Assembly (NCBI GenBank): GCA_016708825.1
Contig: JADJEZ010000003.1
Span: 293,944-357,943 of the forward strand
Length of the DNA: 64,000 bases
From: Betaproteobacteria bacterium
GTDB taxonomy: Bacteria; Pseudomonadota; Gammaproteobacteria; Burkholderiales; Usitatibacteraceae
Direction: 5' to 3'
Shown here in pieces: positions 25,543-35,776 of this stretch (positions within the stretch are counted from its first letter, which is position 1; each line of letters starts with the position of its first letter). The position numbers and the translations under genes were made by a program. The notes beneath the pieces are model-generated. The model had not been told where the DNA came from, made no database searches, and saw nothing but the letters and a program-made list of their open reading frames with translations.

Positions 25543-27536
25543 CTAGTCGTTGTTCGTGAAGCCCGGCAGGTTCGCGAGCTGTTGGGTGAGGTAGGCGCTG
25601 GTCTGGTTCATGCGGGACATCAGGGCGTCGAGCGCGGCGAACTGGGCGCGCAGGCGCTTTTCCGTGGCGTCGAGGGAGCGCTGCATGGCCTCGCCGCGGG
25701 TCTGGATCCGCTTGATCGCGGCATTGAGCCCGGTGACCCGCGAGCCGATGCCGCCGTCGGAATCGAGGACGATGCCGATCGCGGCGGCGAGGCGGTCGGC
25801 GTAGCCGCGGGTGAAGGAGAGCGTGAAGCTGCCCGCCGCCGCCGCGTCCACGCGCACCTGCAGCCCTTCGACCGCGGTGCCGGGCGCGCCGGTGAGGATC
25901 CTGCCGCTGCCGGTGGCGGCCACGCCGCCGAGGCTGCCCGCGACATCCTGGCCCGCGACGGATGCGGGCGCGCCGAAGAGGCCGCCGGCCGCGTTCCCGC
26001 GGCGCCGGTGACGGTGGAAAGCAAGCCGTATCGCGCGCTCGCCACGGACAGGACGCCGCCCGAGGCGCCGACCTCCACCGCGAGCCCGGACTGCGCGAGC
26101 GCCGGCGCGGCGTTGAGCTTCGACTGCACTTCGGCCGCGAGCGCGGCGGCGTCGGCGTAGGTTCCGGCGGCGAGCGTGACCGACACCGAAGTGCCGTCCA
26201 CGTCGAGCGTGAGCGCATCGTTCACGCCGGAGGTGATCGTGAGCCCGGCGGTGGCGGAGCCGGTGAGCTGGCCGCGCGTGGCGGGCTGGGTCACGTCCAC
26301 GGCATGGCTGCCGGCGGCGGTGGCCGCGCCGTAGCCGGCGAGCGTGATGCGCGAATCGAGGCTCCTGCCGGTGGCGGTGAAAAGGCGCGCCAGGGCGTCG
26401 GGCGAGTAGGCGAGTGCCGATTGCAGCTTGGCCGCATCGAGCGCGAGGGTGCCGTCGGACTTCAGGGTGATGCCGGCGTCGGCGAGCTGGGTGACGGTGC
26501 CGGTGAGCCCGGCCGGCGGCTGGCCGATGACGGCCCGCATCTTGGCCTCGATGCTGCGGATGAGGCTCTCGCCCTGGAGCGCGCCGCCGGCCGGCGAGGA
26601 CGTCCCGTAGGCCGAGAGCGTGGAGATCGCCTTGCGCACGTCGTTGTAGCCCTTCACGAAGGACTCCACGGCCGTCTCGATGGCGGCCGTGTCGCGCGTG
26701 ACGCTGAGCGTGGCGGGCGTGCCGGGCAGGGCCCGGGCCAGGGTGAGCGTGAGGCCCTCGACCGCGTCGGTGACGAGGTTCGTGGGGCGCGTGATCGCGA
26801 TCCCGTCGAAGATGAAGCTCGCGTCGGCGGCGGCCTGGGCCTGGGTGAGGTTGCGGCCGGCGCCGGCGAGCGCGGCCGGATCGAAGGCGAGGCGCGACAG
26901 GCCGGCGGCGTCGGTCCCGTTGCCGTCGTCGTCGGCTACCGAGACCTTGAGGCTCGAGGCCGCACCGCTCGCGGTGGAGGAGAAGACGAGCACCTGCCCG
27001 GTGCCGTCGTTCACGAGGGAGGCGGTGACGCCGATCGCCGCGGCGTTGACGGCGTCGCGCACGCCGGCGAGCGTGGACTGGCCGGGCGCGATGGTCACGG
27101 TCTGGGCGGGCTTCGCGCCATTGGCGCCGAAGCTGGTTCCGTCCCAGGTGCCGAATTCGAAGGTGAGGCTGCCGCTGCCGACGATTTCCGTGGTGGCGGC
27201 GAAGGCCGCGGTGCGCAGGCGGTGCGGCTGGGCGAGCGCGAGGACCTCCAGGGAATGGGCGCCCTCGGCGGCCGAGGCGGTCACGCTCGCCTGGGCGAGG
27301 GTGGCGTCGGAGACGGCTGCCTTCATCGCGCCCAGCTTCGAGGCGTCGAGGCCCTTCAGGGTCGTCTGGAATTCCGCCATCAGCCCCTTGAGGCTGCCGT
27401 AGGCGGAGATGCGTGCGCTGGTGGCGCTCGACTGGGTCGAGAGCTGGTTCAGGGGCCGGCGCTCGAGCGCCATCAACTGCGTGACGAGGGCGTCGACGTC
27501 GAGATTCGATCCGATGCCTGCGAGCGAGATGGGCAT
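25543..27536 (-). CDS. fliD: Filament cap protein FliD, one frameshift
   Basis: About 664 residues when joined. The N-terminus (SLAGIGSNLDVDALVTQLMA) and the C-terminal helical end (LNAAIKRIQTRGEAMQRSLD, NQTSAYLTQQLANL) are classical FliD. The frame breaks near 26000, where one base restores AAGGLFGAPASVAGQDVAG. FliD forms the pentameric cap that polymerises flagellin at the filament tip. It is followed three bases later by fliS. Confidence 0.93.
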
Positions 27537-27559
27537 GGCGAGGCCTGTTCAGTCCGGAA

Positions 27560-27611
27560 ACGAAAAGACCCGGCGCGGCGGCGGGAGTCGGGTTCCCGCC
27601 GCCGCGCCGGG
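27560..27611 (-). terminator. Strong terminator behind fliC
   Basis: A perfect 18-base stem (27569-27586 with 27594-27611, loop GTCGGGT) is followed on the minus strand by TCTTTTCGTTT. It should stop most transcripts right after fliC, keeping flagellin mRNA in excess over fliD and the rest. Confidence 0.9.
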
Positions 27612-27654
27612 GCCGACCGCGGGGGTGAGCCCGCGGCCGGCTGGGCGTGCGCGA

Positions 27655-28461
27655 TCAGCCGCGCAGCAGTTGCAGGACGTTGTTGGGGACGGCATTGGCC
27701 TGGGCCAGCATCGCGACACCCGATTGCTGCAGGATCTGCGCACGGGTGAGGGCTGCGGTTTCCATGGCGAAGTCCGCGTCCATGACCCGCGACTTGGCGG
27801 CCGACTGGTTCTCGCGGGCGTTGTTCAGGTTCTGGATCGCGTACTCGAACTGGTTCATCGCCGCGCCGTAGGTGGCGCGGTTGGTGTTGATCGCATCGAG
27901 CTTCGTGTCGATCGCGCCGATGGCGGTGTTGGCGTTGGCGGTCGACAGGAGGTCGCCGGCGACGGTGGTCACCGCGGCGGTCGTCACGGAAAGCGTCTGC
28001 GCGGCGTTGGCACCGACCTGGAAGGCGAAGGTGGCCGCGCCGCCGGCGATGACCGCGACGTTGTTGAAGCTGGTCGTGGCGGCGATGCGGGTGATCTCGC
28101 CGGAGAGCGCCTGGTATTCCGTGTTGAGGTTGGCCAGTTCGCCGGCGCCGTACACGGGGTTGGCGGCCTGCACGGAAAGCTCGCGCATCCGCTGCAGCAC
28201 GTCGGTCACCGTGGAGAGCGCGCCGTCGGCCGTCTGCACGAGCGAGATCGCGTCGCCGGCGTTGCGGATCGCGACGGTCATGCCGCGAACCTGCGTGTCC
28301 ATGCGGGCGCCCACGGCGATGCCGGCGGCGTCGTCCTTGGCGCTGTTGACGCGAAGGCCCGTGGAGAGGCGCTGGAGCGCCGTCTGGAGGGCATTCTGCG
28401 ACGAGTTGAGCGCGCGCTGCGAAGTAAGGGAAGCGATGTTGGTGTTGATGACTTGGGGCAT
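27655..28461 (-). CDS. fliC: Flagellin
   Basis: A short 268-residue flagellin with complete D0/D1 ends and hardly any variable D2/D3 part. The N-terminus PQVINTNIASLTSQRALNSS continues to LSTGLRVNSAKDDAAGIAVG, and the C-terminus has AMNQFEYAIQNLNNARENQS and NAVPNNVLQLLRG. It is exported unfolded with FliS and assembled under FliD. The ATG is preceded by AAAGGAG, and a sigma-28 promoter lies about 90 bases upstream. It should be the most highly expressed gene here. Confidence 0.97.
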   Translation of the reverse strand: MPQVINTNIASLTSQRALNSSQNALQTALQRLSTGLRVNSAKDDAAGIAVGARMDTQVRGMTVAIRNAGDAISLVQTADGALSTVTDVLQRMRELSVQAANPVYGAGELANLNTEYQALSGEITRIAATTSFNNVAVIAGGAATFAFQVGANAAQTLSVTTAAVTTVAGDLLSTANANTAIGAIDTKLDAINTNRATYGAAMNQFEYAIQNLNNARENQSAAKSRVMDADFAMETAALTRAQILQQSGVAMLAQANAVPNNVLQLLRG

Positions 28462-28549
28462 GGTGAATCTCCTTTGCCGGGTAGCTGTCGGAATCCCCTC
28501 GCGGGGTCACTTCGGTCCGCGAGAGCTTGTGCGACCGTCGTTGCCCCGC

Positions 28550-28577
28550 TTATCGGGCCCGGCCGGCGAGAACTTTA
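28550..28577 (-). promoter_or_regulatory. Sigma-28 (FliA) promoter of fliC
   Basis: Read on the minus strand: -35 TAAAGTT (28577-28571), 13 bases, -10 CCCGATAA (28557-28550). This nearly matches the sigma-28 consensus TAAAGTTT-N11-GCCGATAA. Transcription would start around 28543, giving a leader of roughly 80 bases before the fliC ATG at 28461. Confidence 0.88.
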
Positions 28578-28785
28578 GGAGGACCGTGCGATGCCACCCT
28601 GCCGGAGGACTCCGACTCTAGGGGGAGGGCGGGGGCGCGCATCGCCTGAAAACGCAGGCGGAACGGCCCCTTTCCGGTGGACGACCCGGGAACCCCGGGG
28701 GGATACTTTCGGTCCCTGCAGGGCGCGATACCTCCCGCCAGCAGCGGGTCCTGGGGGGAAATATCAATAAAATGATGAAGTTGCC

Positions 28786-28813
28786 TTGCATTTTTGAGAA
28801 GGCACCTTAAAAT
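28786..28813 (+). promoter_or_regulatory. Sigma-70-type promoter abutting the transglycosylase start
   Basis: TTGCAT (28786-28791), a 16-base spacer and TAAAAT (28808-28813), in an AT-rich pocket within very GC-rich DNA. The predicted start point falls at or next to the ATG at 28820, implying a very short or absent leader. The rest of the 358-base fliC/transglycosylase gap (28462-28819) holds the fliC leader and promoter and no gene. Confidence 0.6.
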
Positions 28814-28819
28814 AGGCCC

Positions 28820-29440
28820 ATGGCTTTCCAGTCCACCGCCGCGATCTTCGCCGCCCTTTCGCTGCTGGCCGCATCCGGCGCGGCGCTGCCGGCGCGCGCG
28901 GATATCTTTTCCTTCAAGGACGAGCGGGGTGTCGTGCACTTCACCAACATCCCGAGCCTGGACCGGCGCTACAAGCTGGTTCGCCGCGAGGCGGGCTCGG
29001 CGCCGGGACCTTCACGCAGCTACATGCCGACGGAGGCCGACATCCGGCGCTACCAGGCGATCGTGGAGAGCGCCTCGCGGCACCACGGCGTGGATACCGC
29101 GCTGGTGCACGCGGTCATCTCGGCCGAATCGGGCTACAACCCGAACGCGCTCTCGCGCAAGGGCGCCTCGGGGCTCATGCAGCTCATGCCGGACACCGCG
29201 CGCCGCTACGGGGTGCAGAACATCTTCGACCCGGTGGAGAACGTCCACGGGGGCGTGCGCTACCTGAAGGACCTCCTTGCGCTGTTCAACGGCGACATGC
29301 GGCTCGCCGTCGCCGGGTACAACGCGGGGGAGAATGCCGTGATCCGCGCGGGCAACCGCATCCCGCCGTATCCCGAGACGCAGAACTACGTCCCGAAGGT
29401 GATCGACTTCTACCACCGCTTCCGCGCGAGGAGCGGCTAG
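28820..29440 (+). CDS. Secreted lytic transglycosylase (DUF4124 plus SLT)
   Basis: A 206-residue protein: signal peptide to about residue 27 (ending ALPARA), a DUF4124-like stretch (DIFSFKDERGVVHFTNIPS), then an SLT domain with catalytic Glu in VISAESGYNPNALS and the motifs GLMQLMPDTARRYGV and VAGYNAGENAV. It cleaves peptidoglycan glycan strands in the periplasm; its position beside flagellar genes would suit wall remodelling for the rod, but that is inference. There is no Shine-Dalgarno sequence; the ATG is only six bases after a TAAAAT hexamer. It converges with the RND gene. Confidence 0.93.
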   Translation: MAFQSTAAIFAALSLLAASGAALPARADIFSFKDERGVVHFTNIPSLDRRYKLVRREAGSAPGPSRSYMPTEADIRRYQAIVESASRHHGVDTALVHAVISAESGYNPNALSRKGASGLMQLMPDTARRYGVQNIFDPVENVHGGVRYLKDLLALFNGDMRLAVAGYNAGENAVIRAGNRIPPYPETQNYVPKVIDFYHRFRARSG

Positions 29441-29447
29441 CCGGGGC

Positions 29448-32400
29448 TCAGTCGGCGGCCGAAGTCGAGCGTTCCCGGGCGGTCTTCGCCCGCTCGCGTT
29501 CCAGGCGCTGCTCGAAGGTCTCGTGGCGCTGGGCGGCCAGGGCGTAAGCGGTGGGAACCACGAAGAGCGTGAAGAGCGTCCCCACGAACATCCCTCCCAC
29601 GATCACCCAGCCGATCTGCTGGCGCGATTCCGCGCCGGCGCCCGCGGCGAAGGCGAGCGGCAGCGCGCCCAGGACCATGGTTCCCGTGGTCATGAGGATC
29701 GGGCGAAGCCTGAGGGTGGCCGCTTCCAGGACCGCATCGTGGACCGAGCGGCCGGCCTCCTGGAGCTGGTTGGCGAATTCCACGATGAGGATGCCGTGCT
29801 TGGTGATGAGCCCGACCAGCGTCACCACCCCGATCTGGCTGTAGACGTTCCAGGTGCCGCCGGTGAGCAGGAGCGCCCCGAAGGCCCCGGTCATCGAGAG
29901 CGGCACCGTGAGCATGATGACGAAGGGGTCGCGGAAGCTCTCGAACTGCGCGGCCAGCACGAGGTAGATGAACGCCAGCGCCAGGACGATCACCAGCGTG
30001 GTACCGCCCGCCGAGTCGCGGAACTCGCGCGACTGGCCGTTGAGATCCGTGGCCACGCCCGGGAGCACCCGCTGCGAGGTCTTCTGCATGTAGTCGATGG
30101 CCTCGCCCAGGCTGTAGCCCGGCGCGAGGCTTGCCGTGACGGTGGCGGCGCGCAGCTTCTGGAAGTGGTTCAGGTTCTTCGGCGCCACGCCCTCGCTCAC
30201 CGAGAGCAGGTTCGAGAGCTGGATCATCTCGCCGTCCCGGCCGCGCACGTAGATGTCGTTGATGTCCCGGGGTGAAGTGCGGTCCGCGTCGGCCACCTGC
30301 ACGATCACGTCGTACTGCTCGCCGTCGCGCTTGAAGCGCGTGACGACGCGCCCGCCCAGGAGCGTCTCGAGGGTGCGGCCGACGGCGTCCACGGGCACGC
30401 CCACGTCGGCGAGCTTCTCGCGGTTGACTCCCACGCGCAGCTCCGGCTGGTTCAGGCGCAGGTCCGAATCGACCGAGATGAGGCCCGGGTTCTTGCGCGC
30501 CTCGTCCATGAGGCGCTCGACCATGGCCTGGAGCTCGTTCCACGGCGCCTGCGTCATGACCACGAACTGCAGCGGCGTGCCCCGGGCGCCACCCAGCGAA
30601 GGCGGGCTCAGGGGAAAGGCGAAGACCCCCGGCAGGGACTGGAACTTCGGCATCAGGTCGCGCGCCACCTCCTGCTGGCTGCGCTCGCGCTCGCGCCAGG
30701 GCTTGAGTATCAGCACGGAGAAACCGGCATCGGGCGTGGGGTTGCCGGCGAGCGTGAAGTACCGGCTGGTCTCGGGCAGCCCGCGGAAGATGCCCTCGAT
30801 CCGCTCCATGTATTCGGCGGTGTAGGCGACCGTCGAGCCGACCGGCGCCGTGACCGGGCCGAACAGCACGCCCCGGTCCTCCACGGGCGCGAGTTCCTGG
30901 CGCAGCTGCAGGAAGAGCGCAACGCTCGCCGCGCCGAGTGCCAGCATCACGGCGATCACGATGGCACGATGGTCGAGCGCGCGGACAAGTCCGGCACGAT
31001 AGGCGTTGTTGAGTCTTGAGAAGAACCGCTCGGTCATATTGAACAGGCGGCCATGGCGGGGCTCGTGCCGGAGGACCTGCGAGCACATCATCGGCGAGAG
31101 GGTCAGCGCCACGAGGCCGGAGACGACGACGGCGCCGGCGAGGGCGAGGGCGAACTCGGTGAACAGGCGCCCCGTGCGCCCGCTCGCGAAGGCGAGCGGC
31201 GCATACACCGCCGCGAGGGTGAAGGTCATCGCGACCACGGCGAAGGCGATCTCGCGGGTCCCCTTGAGCGCGGCGTCCAGCTTCGACATGCCGCCTTCCA
31301 GGTAGCGGTAGATGTTCTCGAGCACCACGATGGCGTCGTCGACCACCATGCCGACCGCCAGCACCATGGCGAGCAGCGTGAGCGTATTGATCGAGAAGCC
31401 CGCCCCGTAGAGGAGCACGCCCGCGCCGATGAGCGAGACGGGGATCGTCACCAGCGGGATCATCGTCGCGCGCACGTTGCGCAGGAAGACGAAGATCACC
31501 AGCGCCACGAGTGCCACGGCCTCGAGGATCGTGAAGAACACGGCGCGCATCGATTCCTCGATGAAGACCGACGAGTCGAAGGACAGGGCGAGCTGCATGC
31601 CCTCGGGCAAGGTCTTCGAGATCAGGTCGATTTCGTCCCGCGCGGCGCGCGCGAGGTCGAGTGCGTTCGCGGTCGACTGCCGGATGACGCCCAGGGAAAC
31701 CGACGGGTTGCCGTTGAAGCGGGTGACGATGCGCTCGGAGGCCGGGGCGAGCGTCACCTTCGCCACGTCGCGCAGGCGCACGAGGTTGCCGCCCGAATCG
31801 CGCACGACGACGGCGCCGAACTGCTCGGGTGTTGCGAGGTCGGTCTGGGAGAGCACGGAGAACTCGCGCGCCCGCGACTCGATGCGCCCCGCGGGAATCT
31901 CCACGTTCTGCCGGCGGATGGCCGCCTCGACGTCCTGCGGGGTGAGGCGGTAGGCGGCGAGCTTCGCGCGGTCGATCCAGATCCGCATCGAGGGCTGGCG
32001 CTCGCCGAACACGCGCACGTCGGCGATGCCGGGGAGCGTCTGCAGGCGCGGTCTGATCTTGCGCGAGGCGAAGTCCGAGACGTCGAGCCGCGAGTGCCGG
32101 TCGCTCGTGAACCCGATCCACATGATCGGCCACGCGTCGGCTTCCGTCTTGGAGATGACCGGCTCCTCGATGTCGAGGGGCAGCCGGCCGCGCACGCGGG
32201 CGACCTTGTCGCGCACGTCGGCAGCGGCGGCGTCGGAGTCCGGGAGAGCGAGAAGCGGATGGTGATGTCGCTGCGCTCCGTGCGCGAGACGGACGAGATC
32301 ACGTCCACGCCCTCGATGCCGGAGAGCGAGTCTTCCAGCACGTTGGTGACCTGGGACTCCATCACGTCGGAGGACGCGCCCCGGTAGTCCGTGCGCACGC

Positions 32401-32536
32401 TCACGATCGGCTCGTCGATCTTGGGGTACTCGCGCACCGCGAGGCGCGAGTAGGAAATGATGCCCACCAGCAGGATGGCGAGCGAGAGCACCGACGCGAA
32501 GACGGGGCGCTTGATGCAGATTTCGGGCAGCGTCAT
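29448..32536 (-). CDS. RND-family efflux permease, one frameshift
   Basis: An inner-membrane proton-driven pump of the AcrB/MexB (HAE1) class, about 1,029 residues. It begins MTLPEICIKRPVFASVLSLA, has the porter domains and twelve membrane helices, and carries the helix-4 motif with charged residues (AVGMVVDDAIVVLENIYRYL). The frame breaks near 32240, where adding one G restores RFSLSRDSDAAAADVRDKVA. It follows the membrane-fusion gene by 25 bases; no outer-membrane TolC partner is nearby, so an outer channel must be supplied elsewhere. Substrates cannot be predicted. Confidence 0.93.
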
Positions 32537-32561
32537 GGCCGGGGCGCTCGCGCGGGCGCGT

Positions 32562-33703
32562 TCAGGTGCGGCCCTTGGGGGCCGGGGCCGTCTCGGCCTT
32601 GCCCACCGGCGCGGGCGTGGCAGGGTCGCCGGCCACGCGCACGGCCGTGCCCTCGCGCAGCTTGATGTGGCCGTCGGTCACGACGCGGTCGGTCGCGGAA
32701 AGGCCCGAGGCGATCTCGACCTTCCCGTCGGTGCGCATCCCCGTTTCCACCTTGCGGCGCTCGGCACGCCCGGAGACTATGCGATAGACGAACCGGTCCT
32801 CGCCCACCGTGAAGACGGACTCCTCGGGGACTACCAGGCTGTCGACGACCTCGGCGGTGAGCAGGCGCACGCGGGCGAACATGCCGGGACGCAGGCGTGC
32901 ACGGGGTTGGGCACCCGGGCGCGGATCACCAGCGCGCGGCCGCTCGCGTCGAGCAGCGGGTTGATCGCGTACACCCGGCCCTCGAACGACTGCTCGGGCA
33001 GCGCGTCCAGCGTGATCTGCAGGGACTGGCCGTCGCGGACGTCGCGGTGGCTCACCTCGGGGACGCGAAAGTCGACCTTGAGCGGATCGGTCTTCTCCAG
33101 GTTCACGACGTCCTGTCCTTCCTTCACGTAGTCGCCGGGGCTCACCTGGCGCAGGCCGATGAAACCGTCGAAGGGCGCGCGCAGCTCGGTCTTGGCCAGG
33201 CGCGCGCGCGCGAGCTGCGCCTCGGCCTGCGCGACGCGCAGGTTGTTCTCGGCCTCGTCGATCGCCTGGATCGAGATGAAGCCCTTGCCGCGCAGCTCGA
33301 GGGAGCGCTCGTGCTTGGATTTCGCGAGCGCCAGGTTCGCCTCGGCGCGGGCGAGTTCCGCGCGCTGGACCGAATCGTCGAGCGAGAGCAGCACGGCGCC
33401 CGCCTCGACCCTTTCGCCCTCCCGGAAACCGATGGCCGCCACGCGGCCCGGCACCTCGGGGCGCACCACCACGGTCTCGTCCGAGCGCAGGCTGCCCACG
33501 GTGGTGATGGAACGCGGCAGTCTTTCGACGCGTACGTCGGCCGCCTCCACGAGGACTTCGGCGGGGGCCGCGCCGGCTTTCGCGGGCGTGGAGCGCGCGG
33601 CGGGCGCGCTGCCGGGCGTGGCGGTGCGCGTCCCGGCCCAATAGGAAAGGGATCCCACGGCCACGAGGGCGAGTGAACCCACAACGACGGGAAGCATGCG
33701 CAT
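32562..33703 (-). CDS. RND periplasmic adaptor (membrane-fusion protein), one frameshift
   Basis: An HlyD/AcrA-type adaptor: N-terminal anchor (MLPVVVGSLALVAVGSLSYW), biotinyl-lipoyl halves (VVVRPEVPGRVAAIGFREGE and ELRAPFDGFIGLRQVSPGDY) flanking a coiled-coil hairpin, then a beta-barrel and a C-terminal domain (GRAERRKVETGMRTDGKVEI). The frame breaks near 32898 just before ARLRPGMFARVRLLTAEVV. I chose the ATG at 33703; an upstream GTG (33781) would add 26 residues with no adaptor character, and neither start has a good ribosome site. It forms an operon with the permease. Confidence 0.9.
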
Positions 33704-33826
33704 GGTGTGGTCGCGCGTGATTATGAACCAAATCCCTGGCCGTCCCCAAAGGCGGCGTAGCAGGGACCTTGATCGGTTCACGGGTAATGCCGGGGAGTCG
33801 GCCTCGCGCGGGCCGCGTTCGGCGTT

Positions 33827-34039
33827 CTAGGCGGGGATGTCGGGGACCAGCTGGCGCTGCAGCATGAAGATCTGATCCTTCAGCATGAGCTTGCGTTTCT
33901 TGAGCCGCTTCAGCTGCAGTTCGTCGTGGAGGGGATTGAGTTCGAGAGCTTCGATTGCGCGGTCGAGATCACGGTGCTCGAGGTTCAACTCGCCGATGCG
34001 CCGCTTTATCTCTTCGGCATTCTCCGCGATGGTCACCAT
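33827..34039 (-). CDS. DUF465 (YdcH-like) small coiled-coil protein
   Basis: A 70-residue protein, all helical and highly charged: NLEHRDLDRAIEALELNPLH followed by DELQLKRLKKRKLMLKDQI. This is the DUF465/YdcH pattern. Its function is not established. It is a single gene divergent from the HD-domain protein. Confidence 0.9.
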   Translation of the reverse strand: MVTIAENAEEIKRRIGELNLEHRDLDRAIEALELNPLHDELQLKRLKKRKLMLKDQIFMLQRQLVPDIPA

Positions 34040-34214
34040 GGTTCCTGTTCCTCCGAAGATGTCCCGGAAACCTTACTCCCAAGCCCTGCGGTTGGCTAGT
34101 CTTGACAGGCCGCAAGGACCGCTTGCCCGTGCGCGGCTTTCCCCGGAGAATGGGCCGAAGCGCCTTGCGGTCAAAGGCAACAAAAACAAGATGTTGCGTC
34201 AGGAGGAGCGCACC

Positions 34215-35135
34215 ATGTCATATCGCCGCAACGATTTCGACGTGAGCAACCGGGTCAACACGACCGACCCCGTGAGCGTGAAGCTCGAGGTCTCCCGGAT
34301 CCACCAGTCGCTCCACGCACAGGCGGGAATTCCGGCTTTCGCCCGGGCCTTCGACGACGTGACGGCCCTCTACCGGGGAGAGCATCCCGGCTTCGAGAAG
34401 TGCGACACGGCCTACCACGACCTGCAGCACGTGCTCGAGGTGTCCCTCGCCATGGCGCGGCTCCTCGACGGCTACGAACGCTCCCGCGCCGACGGGCCGG
34501 CGCTGGGCGATCGCCTCTTCCAGTTGGGCATCGTCTGCGCGCTCTTCCACGACATGGGCTACCTGCGCCGCCGGGGCGATCGCCGCCACCGCCGCGGCGC
34601 CGAGTACACGCGCATCCACGTCTCGCGCGGCGCGCGCTTCCTGCGCGGCTACCTTCCCGGCATCGGCCTCGCGGAGTTCGCGTCCGTGGCGGGGCCCGTG
34701 CTCCACTTCACCGGATACGAGCGCTCGGTCGCCTCCATCCGCCTTCCGCATCCCCGCTTTCGCCTGCTCGGCAGCCTTCTCGGATCGGCGGACATCATCG
34801 CGCAGATGTCGGACCGCTGCTACCTCGAGAAATGCCACGACCGCCTCTATCCGGAGTTCGTCGACGGCGGCATCGCGCGGCGCGTGACCGGCGAGGGCGA
34901 GGTGACCGTCTTCGCCTCGGCGGAGGACCTCATACGCAAGGCCCCCGGCTTCTTCGTCACCGCCTCGCGGCGGCTCGATCACGATCTCGGGGCCGCCTGG
35001 CAGTACGCGGGCGAGCATTTCGGAGGCGCCAACCTCTACATGGAGGCGGTGCGGCGCAACGTGCGCTTCGCCGAGCGGCTGCAGGTAGGCGACTCGATCG
35101 TCCTGCGCAGGGTGCCGCCGGTCACCATCAACTGA
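34215..35135 (+). CDS. HD-domain phosphohydrolase-like protein
   Basis: A 306-residue soluble protein with metal-binding motifs of the HD superfamily: YHDLQHVLEVSLAMARLL, CALFHDMGYLRRRGDRRHRR, VLHFTGYERS and GSADIIAQMSDRCY. The spacing resembles nucleotide phosphodiesterases, but it lacks a GYP motif, so it is not HD-GYP. Substrate unknown. The ATG is preceded by an ideal AGGAGGAG site (about 34200-34207). Upstream, TTGACA at 34102-34107 has no matching -10 box. Confidence 0.8.
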   Translation: MSYRRNDFDVSNRVNTTDPVSVKLEVSRIHQSLHAQAGIPAFARAFDDVTALYRGEHPGFEKCDTAYHDLQHVLEVSLAMARLLDGYERSRADGPALGDRLFQLGIVCALFHDMGYLRRRGDRRHRRGAEYTRIHVSRGARFLRGYLPGIGLAEFASVAGPVLHFTGYERSVASIRLPHPRFRLLGSLLGSADIIAQMSDRCYLEKCHDRLYPEFVDGGIARRVTGEGEVTVFASAEDLIRKAPGFFVTASRRLDHDLGAAWQYAGEHFGGANLYMEAVRRNVRFAERLQVGDSIVLRRVPPVTIN

Positions 35136-35193
35136 CGTCTTCCGCGCGGCATCCGGCCGGGCGGGGCGCCGCGTTCGAATCCGCGATATCCCG

Positions 35194-35610
35194 TTGCGCC
35201 GCCCCATTCTTCTCGTCGACGACAACCCGATGGACGTGGATCTCACGTTGCGGGCGTTCCGGCGCCGCAAGCTCGGCCATCGCATCCTGGTCGCGCGCGA
35301 CGGCGAGGAGGCGCTCGCCTGGATCCCGCGCTGGGAGGCGGGAGAGCCGCGCCCCGTGGTGATCCTGCTCGACGTGAACATGCCCCGGATCGGCGGCCTG
35401 GAGGTGCTGCGGCAACTGAAGGCGCACCCCGACCTGCGCTCGATACCGGTGGTGATGCTCACCACGTCGGAAGTGGACGAGGACGTGCGCGCGGCCTACC
35501 GGAACGGCGCCAACTCCTACATCGTGAAGCCCGTGGATTTCGACCGCTTCCTGCTCGTGACCGAGCAGATCGAGACCTACTGGATCGCGCTCAACACGCC
35601 ACCGGAATGA
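35194..35610 (+). CDS. Stand-alone receiver protein (Rcp1-like)
   Basis: A 138-residue single receiver domain with LLVDDNPMDVDLTLRAFRRR, acceptor Asp in VVILLDVNMPRIGG, Thr in VVMLTTSEVD and Lys in YIVKPVDFDRF. The long loop before the Asp (WIPRWEAGEPRP) and the overall pattern match Rcp1/CheY-like phosphotransfer regulators used with bacteriophytochrome-type kinases. There is no output domain. It starts at TTG, 58 bases after the HD-domain gene. Its partner kinase is not in this stretch. Confidence 0.88.
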   Translation: MRRPILLVDDNPMDVDLTLRAFRRRKLGHRILVARDGEEALAWIPRWEAGEPRPVVILLDVNMPRIGGLEVLRQLKAHPDLRSIPVVMLTTSEVDEDVRAAYRNGANSYIVKPVDFDRFLLVTEQIETYWIALNTPPE

Positions 35611-35629
35611 GGGGCGCGGCGCGGGCGGT

Positions 35630-35705
35630 TGGCGCCCCGAAGACGAATCGAACGTCCGACCTGCCCCTTAGGAGGGGGCTGCTCTATCCACTGAGCTACC
35701 GGGGC
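35630..35705 (-). tRNA. tRNA-Arg (anticodon CCT)
   Basis: A 76-base cloverleaf on the minus strand: acceptor GCCCCGG pairs with TCGGGGC (one G-T), D-arm GCTC...GAGC, anticodon stem GCCCC/GGGGC around loop CTCCTAA (CCT), T-loop TTCGATT, and encoded CCA. A GATAAT -10-like hexamer lies 13 bases upstream (35718-35723, minus). It decodes AGG. Confidence 0.95.
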
Positions 35706-35776
35706 GCTGCCGGGCGAATTATCGCACGCGGGTCCCGCGCGACCGGTGCCGGCGAACGGGCCGAAAAGCGCGCCGC

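Noticed and set aside
34102..34130. Perfect TTGACA upstream of the HD-domain gene as a sigma-70 promoter
   Set aside because: No -10-like hexamer at 16-18 bases spacing (GCCCGT instead).
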